DNA from: Dehalococcoidia bacterium
GTDB lineage: Bacteria; Chloroflexota; Dehalococcoidia; GIF9; AB-539-J10
Assembly: GCA_003552465.1 (NCBI GenBank)
Contig: PULQ01000053.1
Coordinates: forward strand, 1-50,411
DNA length: 50,411 nucleotides
Direction: 5' to 3'
The notes below the pieces were generated by a model that worked only from the letters and a program-made list of their open reading frames with translations, was not told where the DNA came from and made no database searches. Below are positions 18,198 to 26,860 of this stretch, piece after piece; position 1 is the first letter of the stretch, and each line of letters opens with the position of its first letter. A program made the translations under genes and the position numbers.

Positions 18198-18615
18198 CCG
18201 TGCTATCCACTAACGATGACTGACAGTTATGGCCGTTGTGTGTTGTGTTGCTGGGGATTGAGCCATCCTACCCGTGATCAGGCTGAACTCTGCAGAGGAG
18301 TATGCAAGAGCAGTACCAGGCTCTTGATGGGTTTACTCAGTGAGCAAAAGTGGCGCGGTGAGTTGATCTGTGCATGAGCTAACCAACAAGATCGAACCTG
18401 TACCCAGCAAGAAGGCGGGAGAAGTGTTAACCATGTGCCCGGTCTAAGGCGTGACGCATGTCCCCGGTTGCGTACATGTCGCGACTCCGATCGAGTCGGA
18501 GATCGAGGTGAGGGTGAGCCCCAACTCGCTCCCACCCCCGTGCCCACCCCAGACATCCACACCGGGCCTGCGACCCCCTAAAGACCAGGCACTCCCGAAA
18601 GAAGTCGCCTTCACC
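18198..18615. other. Non-coding junction DNA replacing the missing MBL 5' half
   Basis: No credible gene. It contains the 25-nt direct repeat at 18426-18475 and a hairpin CTCCGA-TCGAG-TCGGAG (about 18483-18500). It may be the remains of a transposon. Confidence 0.45.
18426..18475. repeat. 25-bp direct repeat, possible insertion-sequence end
   Basis: GTTAACCATGTGCCCGGTCT and GTGACGCATGTCCCCGGTTG head two 25-nt units. Paired boxes of this CATGT(G/C)CCCGG type resemble ends of IS481-like elements as I recall them. No transposase remains next to it, so the assignment is weak. Confidence 0.35.
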
Positions 18616-18645
18616 TTAACAACTGAGTCTTGATTGCTGTATAAT
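18616..18645 (+). promoter_or_regulatory. Sigma-70-type promoter of the 75-residue gene
   Basis: TTAACA (18616-18621), 18-nt spacer, perfect TATAAT (18640-18645). Start of transcription would fall near 18652, just ahead of the AAAGGAGGTG ribosome binding site. The best-formed housekeeping-like promoter in the window. Confidence 0.7.
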
Positions 18646-18678
18646 TTGCTGGCAGCAAACACTGAAAGGAGGTGCTTC

Positions 18679-18906
18679 ATGGACAGACTCAAGCAGGCAT
18701 ACATGGATTATGTGGAGGCATGGAAGAATCATCGCAAGAAACAGAGCGAGTACAGTGATGTGCAGCCGCTTGGCTCTCCAGAGCCATTTGATGAGTATCA
18801 CGGTCCCGTGCCAGTCACGGAGGCCGCCGCAGCGGAATTGCTAAAACTCTCCAGAGAGGCACAGCAGAAATACGAGGCTTACCTTGATCTTCTACGTTCG
18901 GAATGA
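18679..18906 (+). CDS. Small soluble helical protein, function unknown
   Basis: 75 residues from the ATG at 18679: MDRLKQAYMDYVEAWKNHRKKQ... The start is fixed by AAAGGAGGTG 6 nt upstream and by a TTAACA-N18-TATAAT promoter. Two amphipathic helices (about 2-24 and 49-73, AAAELLKLSREAQQKYEAYLDLL) flank a Pro/Gly-rich linker (QPLGSPEPFDEYHGPVPVT). No signal peptide or TM. It is not a member of any family I recognise. It stands alone between the MBL remnant and a repeat region. The strong expression signals argue that it is real and well expressed. Confidence 0.75.
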   Translation: MDRLKQAYMDYVEAWKNHRKKQSEYSDVQPLGSPEPFDEYHGPVPVTEAAAAELLKLSREAQQKYEAYLDLLRSE

Positions 18907-19098
18907 ACCCGGGCTGGATACATCTGCTAGGAGTCTAACAGGAGAACGCCAGTTCCAGGCTCTGGGAGCGACACTACAGCGGTCTGTGCCTCAAACACTC
19001 AACAAGCTCCCTGTATCCACCCTACACGCAGACCGGGCCTCTGAACCACCAGGAAAACCCCGCACTGCCCGAAACGAATGGCCCGTCACTCCTGTAGT

Positions 19099-19116
19099 GC
19101 GAGGCTTCAGCCTCGC
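19099..19116. repeat. Dispersed palindrome GCGAGGCT-TC-AGCCTCGC
   Basis: Perfect 8-bp arms, flanked by GTAGT on one side and GCC on the other, as in the other copies (971-988, 19253-19270, 50218-50235). Confidence 0.75.
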
Positions 19117-19125
19117 GCCACCCCC

Positions 19126-19236
19126 CCGAAACGAATCCCTCGTGTTCTAGCAACCGAACGGGCTCCCCGCACCCACCCCACACACGAAAAACGGGACTTT
19201 GAACCTCCCAAAAAAACGCAATGCACAAAACGAATC
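19126..19236 (-). repeat. Dispersed repeat with CGAAACGAATCCCTC and ACAAAACGAATC ends
   Basis: Its reverse complement matches 45605-45725: both carry CCACCCCACACACGAAAAAC in the middle and ACAAAACGAATC at one end. Confidence 0.65.
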
Positions 19237-19252
19237 AGCCCCCCCGTGTAGT

Positions 19253-19270
19253 GCGAGGCTTCAGCCTCGC
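19253..19270. repeat. Dispersed palindrome GCGAGGCT-TC-AGCCTCGC
   Basis: Second perfect copy in this intergenic region, again preceded by GTAGT. Confidence 0.75.
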
Positions 19271-19595
19271 GCCACCCCCTTCACTCATCACCGTCCCCGC
19301 ACCCGTTCCTGCTGTCATCGAGAGCCCCAGCATACCCCCCTCTTGTCATCGCGAGGACAGACCTCCCGACTCCGACTTGAGCCGGGGTCGAAGATGCTCG
19401 ATGAAGTCGGCACTCGTTGTAATCGGCACAGTCTGGCCGTGGCGACCCCGCCTCTTCACCACTCACCATTAACCCTCCGCATCCTGCCCGGCGTGGGTTG
19501 CAGCGCCCCTGTTATGCCCATGAACGTCAGTCTACGAAGGCGTGTAGTACATCGGACGGCCAGATTCGGACCCCTTCACCGGCGGAGACCTCTGT

Positions 19596-20345
19596 CTAGC
19601 GCTGGATCACCCTGTACCCGACGAATATGCGGCCGTCGGGGCAGGTCCGGCTTTCGATGGCCTCCAGCGACACCGGGGGTTCGTCATATCTGAGGTCGGG
19701 CGATGCGAACAGCACGGGGGTGTCGAACCCGCCGATGATCACCGGGTTGAAGCGTATATGGACCTCGTCGAGCAGGCCGAGCTTGAGCAGCGCGCCGGCC
19801 AGCCTGCCGCCGGAGCTGGTGAGGACGGTCCTGACTCCGAGCTCCTCCTTCATCTTGGTCAGCGCCAGCGCCAGGTCTACCCTCTTCTCGCCGGCGACCA
19901 GGTACGGGATGCCGGCCCTGCGCAGGAACCCCAGGTACTCGGGACACACGGCGCGGGACACAAGATGCATCAAGGGCCTGTCTTCCTCTCCGGTATAGCC
20001 GCTCCTCAACCTGCCCCGCCCGTCCACCGCCGCCAGCCAGCCTTTCCGGCCCGGCTTTTCGATCACCTCCCGGGGCAGGTGGTCCCGGTAGAGATCTTCG
20101 GGATCGCCGTCATACGGGGCGAGTCTCCGAAGCTCGGCGCCCTCCCTGACGATCATGCTGCTCCCCTCCATGTAGACGTCGGGTTGATAGCGTTCCTCGA
20201 AGCTGCCGTAGAACTGCTCCCACTCTTCGCGAGTACCCAGCACCTCGTCCCGTTTGTCGAGGTCGAACATTGTCCTGTTCGGCCCGAGCGAGATACGCCC
20301 GTCTATGGAAGCGGATACACACAGGATCACGTACGGTCTATCCAT
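19596..20345 (-). CDS. RibD C-terminal-domain reductase (dihydrofolate-reductase fold)
   Basis: 249 residues. N-terminus YVILCVSASIDGRISLG is the typical RibD_C opening. The nucleotide-binding loop TVLTSSGGRLAGALLKLGLLDEVHI and a C-terminal strand RIFVGYRVIQ follow the NADPH-dependent pyrimidine reductase pattern. It has no deaminase domain, so it is a stand-alone reductase, either a diaminoribosyl-aminopyrimidine reductase for riboflavin synthesis or one of the many uncharacterised RibD_C oxidoreductases. It follows the acyl-CoA synthetase gene on the same strand after 126 nt. Confidence 0.85.
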   Translation of the reverse strand: MDRPYVILCVSASIDGRISLGPNRTMFDLDKRDEVLGTREEWEQFYGSFEERYQPDVYMEGSSMIVREGAELRRLAPYDGDPEDLYRDHLPREVIEKPGRKGWLAAVDGRGRLRSGYTGEEDRPLMHLVSRAVCPEYLGFLRRAGIPYLVAGEKRVDLALALTKMKEELGVRTVLTSSGGRLAGALLKLGLLDEVHIRFNPVIIGGFDTPVLFASPDLRYDEPPVSLEAIESRTCPDGRIFVGYRVIQR

Positions 20346-20471
20346 GTAAGTTCACCAGAGGGATATTGCTGCTCGTCGGTCTATGCTCTTCGGCGAGTGC
20401 CGATTCTAATGCCTGTGGCTCGAACGTGTCAAACGATCCTGCAGCCGGAAAGAGGGGTGGTGGATGCCGCC

Positions 20472-22073
20472 TCACGCCCTTTCTCGGTCCCGCAGTACCG
20501 AGCGGAGCAGCTTGCCCACAGGCGTTTTCGGTATCTCGTCGATGAACTCGACTTCCCGTATGCGCTTGTACGGAGATACCCTCTCAGCGCAGACCTCGAT
20601 GAGCTCGGTCGCTGTGGCGGTGGAGCCGGCCTTCAGCACTACATACGCCTTGGGTATTTCGCCCGCCAGGTCATCGGGCCTCGCCACCACCGCACACTCC
20701 CTGACGGCGGAGTGTTCGTAGAGAACGGCTTCCACCTCGGCCGGAGCGATTGTGTGGCCCTTGTACTTGATGGTCTCCTTCTTCCTGTCCAGGATACGGA
20801 AGTAGCCCGATTCGTCCATCACGGCCAGGTCGCCCGTGTGTAGCCAGCCATCGCGTAGCGCCTCACGGGTGTCCTCGAACCGGTTAAGGTACCCTTTCAT
20901 CACCTGCGGCCCCTTCACTACCAGCTCGCCCCGCTGGCCCGTAGGTAGCGCAACCCGGCCGGTCTCCTCGTCGACAATGCGGGCATCGGTGTCGATGCCC
21001 GGTACACCGATCGTACCCGGTATTATCTTCCCCGGGGGTGAATTGTGGGTCTCAGGCGATGCCTCGCTCAGACCATAGCCGAGGACCATCGTGACACCGG
21101 TCAATCGCTGCCACCTGTCGGCGATCTCGGGCGATATCGGCATGGCACCGCTCTTGACATATCTCAGGCCGGAGAGGTTGTATCGGGATACATCGGGACT
21201 GTTGACAAGCGAGTTGAACATGGACGCAGCGCCGTACATCACCGTTGCTCTCTCCCTCTCTATCGTTGCCAGGAGTTCCCCGGCCTGGAAGTGGGGTACG
21301 ATTATCACTTCGGCACCGCTCCAGATAGGCGAGTTTAGGCAGGCGCAACCTCCCCAGCTGTGGCAGAAGGGAAGCACCCCGATGATCCTGTCTTCATGGC
21401 TCCAGCCGAACCAGGCGGCGTTCTGCATGGCATTGGCTATCAGGTTGGAGTGGGTGAGCATGACCCCTTTGGGCAGGCCGGTGGTTCCTCCGGTGTATAC
21501 TACAACGGCCACGTCCTTCTCTGGATCTATGGACGGCCGTGGTGGCTCGCCCGTACTGCTCTCCAGCATGCTCCTGAGCGAGACCGTCCCAGGTGCCTCT
21601 CCTCCATCGGCCAGGACCACCGTCTTCAGCGACGTTCCCGGCTGCGCCTCTTTGACCACTGAATAGTGGTCGTTGCAGGTGATCAGTATGGTGGCTCCGC
21701 TGTCGCTCAGGGCATGTCTCAACTCCGTCTGCCTGGACAGCGGGTTCACGGCGGTGACTGTGCAGCCGGCCTTCAGTATTCCGTAGTACGCGACGACGAA
21801 GTCAAGACCGTTGGGCAGCAGGAGCACCACCGTATTGCCGCTCGTTACTCCGAGGGAGTGGAGGCCGGCGGCCAGCCGGTCCGTAACATCGTCAAGCTCC
21901 CGGTAGCTGAAACTCTGCTTGCCGCAGGCAAAGGCTGTGCTCCCGGGCCACTTCGCCGCCGCCGCGGTCAACAGGCCATAGAGGGGCATCGACGGGTAGT
22001 CAAGTGTCCTGGGAACGCCTTCCGGCCATGAACTGAACCATGGCCTGTCGGCTTCTATCGAGTATTCTGTCAT
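20472..22073 (-). CDS. Acyl-CoA synthetase / AMP-dependent ligase (ANL superfamily)
   Basis: 533 residues. P-loop-like motif A3 VVYTGGTTGLPKGVM (191-205), adenine-binding YGLSEASPETHNSP, ribose-binding Asp in GWLHTGDLAVMDESG, hinge DRKKETIKYKGHTI, and the catalytic Lys in PKTPVGKLLR near the C-terminus (about 524). Full length, no targeting signal, so cytoplasmic. It activates a carboxylate as acyl-AMP and then acyl-CoA; the overall pattern is that of medium/long-chain or 4-coumarate-like ligases, and the exact substrate is open. Downstream of the corrinoid reactivase gene by 178 nt on the same strand. Confidence 0.93.
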   Translation of the reverse strand: MTEYSIEADRPWFSSWPEGVPRTLDYPSMPLYGLLTAAAAKWPGSTAFACGKQSFSYRELDDVTDRLAAGLHSLGVTSGNTVVLLLPNGLDFVVAYYGILKAGCTVTAVNPLSRQTELRHALSDSGATILITCNDHYSVVKEAQPGTSLKTVVLADGGEAPGTVSLRSMLESSTGEPPRPSIDPEKDVAVVVYTGGTTGLPKGVMLTHSNLIANAMQNAAWFGWSHEDRIIGVLPFCHSWGGCACLNSPIWSGAEVIIVPHFQAGELLATIERERATVMYGAASMFNSLVNSPDVSRYNLSGLRYVKSGAMPISPEIADRWQRLTGVTMVLGYGLSEASPETHNSPPGKIIPGTIGVPGIDTDARIVDEETGRVALPTGQRGELVVKGPQVMKGYLNRFEDTREALRDGWLHTGDLAVMDESGYFRILDRKKETIKYKGHTIAPAEVEAVLYEHSAVRECAVVARPDDLAGEIPKAYVVLKAGSTATATELIEVCAERVSPYKRIREVEFIDEIPKTPVGKLLRSVLRDRERA

Positions 22074-22250
22074 GTCGATGCCGGACCGGTGCCCGACCGC
22101 CCAATATCATAGCACGTTCGGACCGTCCGAACCGGGGTGGCTGTTCCTTTCCGGATGCGTGCATGCGAACAGCGGGACGGCGGACGGTACGTGGGTTCCT
22201 GCGCCGAGCAGCTATCATCGGCGGCCGTGCCCTTCGTGGGGATTCCCCTG

Positions 22251-24038
22251 TCAGGGCAGCAGCATGGAGCGAGAGAGCTCCTGCTCGAATCCAGGGTGAA
22301 GGGCCAGCTCGATGTATCTGACGCTGCGGGCGATATCCAGGGCCACGCCCCGGTGCTTCTTGGAGAGGAGCGCCAGCCTGGCGCCCACGCCGGCCGCGTT
22401 TCCGACCTGCCTGAACTTATCAAGCGGCAGCGCAGGGAGCATGCCTATGAGGATGGCGCTGCGGACGTCGATGTAGCTCCCGAATGCGCCGGCAATCACC
22501 ACTTCCTCGATCTCATCCTCCGATATGCCGGCTTCGTGGAGCAACGTGTTGATGCCGGTGCGGATGGCCGCCTTGGCGAGTTGGACCTGCGCGATGTCGC
22601 CCTGGCTCAGGACTATGTCCTTACCTGTGCCGCTCGCGTCGGCGTTCGCTATGAGGAACTCCCGCCCATTGTCGCCCCGGCGGACCAGCGGGTGATCATG
22701 CAGCCTCGCCCGCTGATCCATGATCTCATTCCTCCGCAGCTCTGCGACGGTGTCCAGGATGCCGGAACCGCAGATACCGATGGGCGGAGCATCGTCGATA
22801 ACTCCCAGTTCAACGCCCTTGCCGGTGATCTTCACGCTCTCAATGGCGCCGGCCGCCGCCTTCATGCCATGCCTGATGTGCGCGCCCTCGAGCGCAGGAC
22901 CGGACGCGCAGGAGAGGCTGACGATGGCTCCTTCTCTGGCCAGCGATACCTCTGTGTTCGTCCCGATATCGATGCCCAGTACGGTGTCACCGGACTTCCA
23001 GATGCCCGCCGCCATGAGCATGGCCACGTGGTCGCTTCCCACAAAGCCGGCTATGTTGGGCAGCAGGTATACGTATGCGCCCGGCGCTATATGAAGCCCC
23101 AGGTCGCGCGCCCTGATATCCAGCGAGCTGCACACCGCCGGCACATATGGAGACTGACCCAGCTGGCGTACGGGCAACCCCAGGAACAGGTGGTGCATGG
23201 CCGTGTTACCGGCCAGGGTCATCTCCACTATCTGCCCGAGATCCGTGGTCATCTCCCCGAGTATCTCATTTAGGGTGTCGGTCACGCTCTCACGCAGTTC
23301 AGGTCCACTGCCTTCCATGGCGGAGCTGATCCGGCTCATCACGTCCTCTCCGTAGGCGACCTGAGGGTTCGTCGCCCCCTGTGCGGCGACCGGCTCGCCG
23401 GTTCGCAGATCGACCAGGTGGACTGCTATCTTGCTGGTGCCGAGGTCGACCGCGGCTCCGAGCAGAGGCCGGTCGGCCGGGTATACGTCGATGGCCTCGC
23501 CGTTCCTGATGGCGATGCCGACTGCAGGTCCCGACGATCTAAACACTTCGGGCAGATGTCGAAGCAGGGGTAGATCGGGGCGAATGCGCTCCAGTCCCGC
23601 TCCCTTTACCAGGCTCTCATCCATGTTCTCCCAGTCCGGCAGCGGATTCTCCAGCGACGGCTCGGGCAGGTGTACCTCGTATTCGCGCACCGCGGGGTCC
23701 AGTTCGCTGTGCTCGTCCGTGCCCAGCAGTTGCAGCTTCTGCCCGGTGGCCATCGAAGCCGGAGGGACGTATACCTTGAGATCGCTCAGTGGACGGGCCT
23801 GGCAGGCCAGCCGGAGACCATCGGCGATATCATCTTCGTTCAGGTTGGCCTTCTCCCTGTCGCTCAGGGGCGAGACTTCGCCCTTGAGCACGCGGATGCG
23901 GCATTGACCGCACGTGCCCCGGCCACCGCAGATGGAGTTCAACGCAATGCCGGCATTCCTGGCTGCTTCGAAGATGGTGGTTCCATCACTGGATGTGACC
24001 CGCAGCCCGAGCGGCTCGAACCATATCTTGTGCTCCAA
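22251..24038 (-). CDS. RACE-type corrinoid protein reactivase (2Fe-2S + ASKHA ATPase, DUF4445/RamA-like)
   Basis: 595 residues. N-terminal 2Fe-2S ferredoxin domain with C37-x5-C43-x2-C46-x32-C79 (CGGRGTCGQC ... LACQARP). A linker follows, then an actin-like ASKHA domain (GAAVDLGTSKIAVHLVDL and VLGIDIGTNTEVSLA phosphate loops; IAGAFGSYIDV near the end). Such proteins (RACo, RamA) use ATP to reduce inactive Co(II) corrinoid back to Co(I) for methyltransferases. TTG start at 24038 with GGGAGG 7-8 nt upstream. No corrinoid protein or methyltransferase is in the window, so its partner must be elsewhere. Confidence 0.93.
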   Translation of the reverse strand: MEHKIWFEPLGLRVTSSDGTTIFEAARNAGIALNSICGGRGTCGQCRIRVLKGEVSPLSDREKANLNEDDIADGLRLACQARPLSDLKVYVPPASMATGQKLQLLGTDEHSELDPAVREYEVHLPEPSLENPLPDWENMDESLVKGAGLERIRPDLPLLRHLPEVFRSSGPAVGIAIRNGEAIDVYPADRPLLGAAVDLGTSKIAVHLVDLRTGEPVAAQGATNPQVAYGEDVMSRISSAMEGSGPELRESVTDTLNEILGEMTTDLGQIVEMTLAGNTAMHHLFLGLPVRQLGQSPYVPAVCSSLDIRARDLGLHIAPGAYVYLLPNIAGFVGSDHVAMLMAAGIWKSGDTVLGIDIGTNTEVSLAREGAIVSLSCASGPALEGAHIRHGMKAAAGAIESVKITGKGVELGVIDDAPPIGICGSGILDTVAELRRNEIMDQRARLHDHPLVRRGDNGREFLIANADASGTGKDIVLSQGDIAQVQLAKAAIRTGINTLLHEAGISEDEIEEVVIAGAFGSYIDVRSAILIGMLPALPLDKFRQVGNAAGVGARLALLSKKHRGVALDIARSVRYIELALHPGFEQELSRSMLLP

Positions 24039-24161
24039 CTGTACACCTCCCGTGCCGGCTGTCCAGGCGGTGATCGCCCGCCCTTGTGATAGGGATGACC
24101 CGTCCGCGGGCCAGGTCGGGACTCGACCTGCGCCAGTGTCGATACCGGTATGGGTGCGCGG

Positions 24162-24629
24162 CTAGTATAGTTCAGGGCAACGCCCGTAGTAAAGCCCGGC
24201 CGCCTCCCTCGAGAACCAGAAGCCTGCTATGGTGTCCAACACCCTGTCCCTGTTGCTCGACACGATGAACAGGTCGATGTCGCTCTCGGGAACATCTGTC
24301 CCCCGCACGCAGCGCCCGGACAATACTACGCGTTCGGAAATCCTCTTCAGTGCCTCCACGAGCGGCTCGATTAGCAGTAGGTGCATCGGCTTCATGAACC
24401 CGGTGAGCAACCCATCAGAGCGATGAACAGAGTAGGAGTACATCTTGCCCTGTTGCCAGTGCAGTAAGACTCCGGACGCGAACAACTCATTCAATGCTTT
24501 GCTGGCCGAACCTGTGGATACTCCCGATCTGCAGGATAACTCGCGCTAATAGAATCCGCTGTCCGAGAACCTCACAGGCAGACTGAGCACTTTCTGCTGT
24601 GTCGTGCTGATCAAGTGTGGCTGGATCAT
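24162..24629 (-). pseudogene. Winged-helix + nucleotidyltransferase protein with an in-frame TAG
   Basis: The frame is continuous from MIQPHLISTTQQKVLSLPVRFSDSGFY, a TAG at 24546-24548, then RELSCRSGVSTGSASKALNELFASGVL...LLIEPLVEALKRISERVVLSGRCVRGTDVPESDIDLFIV. This is the common layout of transcription-factor-like HTH followed by an MNT nucleotidyltransferase (S-G-x-RG-x10-DxD). The TAG replaces a residue in the middle of the HTH, where relatives usually have Glu. A GAG-to-TAG mutation explains it simply. The normal GSxxRG is altered to SGRCVRG. The next gene upstream, on the other strand, is also broken, so this looks like a decay zone. Confidence 0.7.
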
Positions 24630-24783
24630 CCTGTGTCTGCTCGAAATGTTCAGTATGTGCTCATTATGAGGAGCGACACTCCGGAACTCAAGGCACTGAA
24701 ACTCCAGGGATGCGACCCTGATCGGCGATGCTGTCCACGATGTCGATGTAATGCGGGAATGTGCCCCGATGTTGACAGGTTGA

Positions 24784-25875
24784 CAGGGCGGGTATGAGTT
24801 TGCCGAATGGAGCGGAGACCTGGATACCGTCGCCGACCCGGATGCGGCCTCGACCAACATCACCATGGAAGGTGACTACACGGTAACTGCTCAGTTCAAG
24901 GCCGAGGAGATACCGGTTGTCGAGTACACAATGGTGACGACCTGGTACGACCTGCATGATGTCAGGGACAACTTGAGCGGCAACTACCGCCTCGCCAACG
25001 ACCTGCATTTGGGCATGGCGGACTATGCGGAACTGGCGGGTACGGGAGCCGACGCCGGCAAGGGCTGGCAGCCCATCGGTAACTGGGAGGTCAAGTTCAC
25101 CGGCACTTTCGACGGGCAGGGATACTCGATCAGCGGCCTGTTCATCGACCGCCCCGACCTGATCTACGTAGGGCTCTTCGGCTATGTCAGTCCTGGAGGG
25201 GTCATCGCGGGTGTGGACCTGGCTCACACAGGTGTCATCGGTCATGAGATGGTGGGTGGCCTGGTCGGGCGCAATGAGGGCATGGTGGTCAACTGCGCTG
25301 CCATGGGCAGCGTCGAGGGCAGGAACTACGTCGGAGGGCTCATAGGGACCAACTTTGGAGGCGAGGTGAACAACTCTCATTCCAATGGCAGTGCGAGAAA
25401 CACCAATAACTACCGTCTCGGAGGCCTGGTGGGATGGAACACGGGAACTGTGAGCAACTGCTCCTCCCTCGTGAGCGTAACCGGCTACAACCTGATCGGC
25501 GGACTGGTGGGCAACAACGAAGGCACCATCACCAACTCGTTCTCTGCGGGCACCGTGACCGGCATCGGGCAGTACCTTGAGGGCTACCCCTCGGTCGGAG
25601 GCCTTGTGGGCGTGAACGAGGAGGGCGGAGTGGTAAGTGATTCCTTCTGGGACGTCGAAACCTCAGAGATCGATGAGAGCCACGGAGGGACGGGCAAGAG
25701 CACGGCTGAACTGTCGGACATCCTGACCTTCACGGATACGGCGACGGAAGGACTGGACTCTCCCTGGAACATAATTGCCGTCGATGACTTCGATGAACGC
25801 GATACCGGCTTCATCTGGAACATCGTCGATGGCGTCGCCTGGCCCTTCCATAGCTGGCGTACGATCATGATCTAG
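24784..25875 (+). pseudogene. GLUG-repeat surface protein lacking its 5' end
   Basis: The frame is open from CAG at 24784, right after a TGA, and reads QGGYEFAEWSGDLDTVADPDAASTNITMEGDYTVTAQF, the C-terminal half of a bacterial-repeat (InlB-B-like) module. The WYDLHDVRDNLSGNYRLANDLHL domain and five GLUG repeats (GGLVGRNEG, GGLIGTNFG, GGLVGWNTG, GGLVGNNEG, GGLVGVNEEG) follow. The signal peptide and the start of the repeat module are missing, so the product cannot be exported as found. An internal ATG at 24865 could start a cytoplasmic fragment. Paralogous to 13016..14101. Confidence 0.75.
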
Positions 25876-25956
25876 GCCGCTCGGAGCCACGAAGGTGGGT
25901 GCAGGCCGGTGTTACCCGGGTTGTGGTGGGGCCGGTAAGCAGAGTGCTGGCCGGTT

Positions 25957-26808
25957 CTAGCCAGGGAGGTCACGGTAGGTCTGCTGGAGGAGCAGGGCGT
26001 CCTGCTCCAGGTAAGGGGTGCTCTCGCAGATGACGACGCCCCTTGCCCCGCGTTCTTTGAGCGCCCTGAGTAGCTCGACATAATGGAAGTCCGAATCCTC
26101 GAGCATCATGTGCTTGATCTCTCCCTTCAGGCCGTAGGCGATGCCCGAGACGTGTATATGCATATCGTCCAGTGCCCGCCTGCCCAGCCCGGCCTCGACC
26201 CGGTCGAGTATCTCCAGGAACTCCGGGTACGAGTTAGCCTGCCCTGTCCGGGCATGCCAGTGTGAAAAGTCGATACAGGGGGCAACTCCCTCCAGTTCTG
26301 AGCTGAGCTGAAGCAGTTCATCCACCGTCCCAAACTGGGAGGACTTCCCCGCTACCTCGGGGCGGATCATTACCGTGTTGCCCTCGTCTCTGAGAATGTC
26401 CATCACCTTCTGCAGCTGCCTCTTGACTGCCGTGTAGGTATCGGCAGGGCTGTCTGCCAGGTAGAAGGCGGCGTGAAACGTGATGCTCCTCGCGCCGAGA
26501 AGGGCTGCGATGCGGGCGGTCTGAAGAATCCTCTCTTTGCTCATGTGTACCTTCTGCCTCTCCACGGAGTTGAGGGTGATGTAATAGGGCGCGTGGGCGG
26601 TGAGCACGATCTGCTTCCCGGCGGCCAGTCCTCCCGCGGCAGCTGCGACCTCCGGGCTCATCTTTACACCCTGGACGAACTCGACCTCCATGCAGCCGAG
26701 GCCGAGTTCGGCGATCCGCTTTATGCCGGCCTCTGTGGAGCGCGACTCAGCGCTCGCGGGCACTCCTCCCGTGCCGAAGAGCAGACCGTCGAGTGCTTGC
26801 GTAGTCAT
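25957..26808 (-). CDS. Endonuclease IV-like TIM-barrel protein (AP endonuclease family 2)
   Basis: 283 residues. Metal-site segments typical of Nfo-type barrels occur in order: LTAHAPYYITL, SITFHAAFY, MIRPEVAGK, PCIDFSHWHAR, DDMHIHVSG, VVICESTPY. Good SD (AAGGA) before the ATG. Likely a Zn-dependent AP endonuclease or a relative; the broader family also includes sugar isomerases, but the FSHWHAR and RPEVAGK segments favour the endonuclease IV branch. Third gene after pabA and pabC, 52 nt downstream of pabC, so possibly co-transcribed. Confidence 0.87.
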   Translation of the reverse strand: MTTQALDGLLFGTGGVPASAESRSTEAGIKRIAELGLGCMEVEFVQGVKMSPEVAAAAGGLAAGKQIVLTAHAPYYITLNSVERQKVHMSKERILQTARIAALLGARSITFHAAFYLADSPADTYTAVKRQLQKVMDILRDEGNTVMIRPEVAGKSSQFGTVDELLQLSSELEGVAPCIDFSHWHARTGQANSYPEFLEILDRVEAGLGRRALDDMHIHVSGIAYGLKGEIKHMMLEDSDFHYVELLRALKERGARGVVICESTPYLEQDALLLQQTYRDLPG

Positions 26809-26860
26809 ACCATATCCTTCCGCTCACCAGCACCGTGCAGGTTGATTCGGTAGACGAGGG

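Larger units (their letters stand above)
18907..19595. other. Non-coding stretch with dispersed repeats
   Basis: No credible gene in 690 nt. Contains palindromes (19099-19116, 19253-19270), a repeat shared in inverse orientation with 45605-45725 (about 19126-19236), a fragment TTGTCATCGCGAGGACAG, and a 16+36-nt hairpin element read on the minus strand (19376-19428). Confidence 0.65.

Noticed and set aside
19199-19693. 164-residue plus-strand ORF and other ORFs in 18907-19595 and 45501-46139
   Set aside because: They read through dispersed palindromes and repeats, have no ribosome binding site, and resemble no protein family.
24546-24548. TAG as a pyrrolysine or other recoded codon
   Set aside because: The residue lies in a DNA-binding helix, not in a methylamine methyltransferase, and a simple Glu-to-stop mutation next to other gene decay explains it better.
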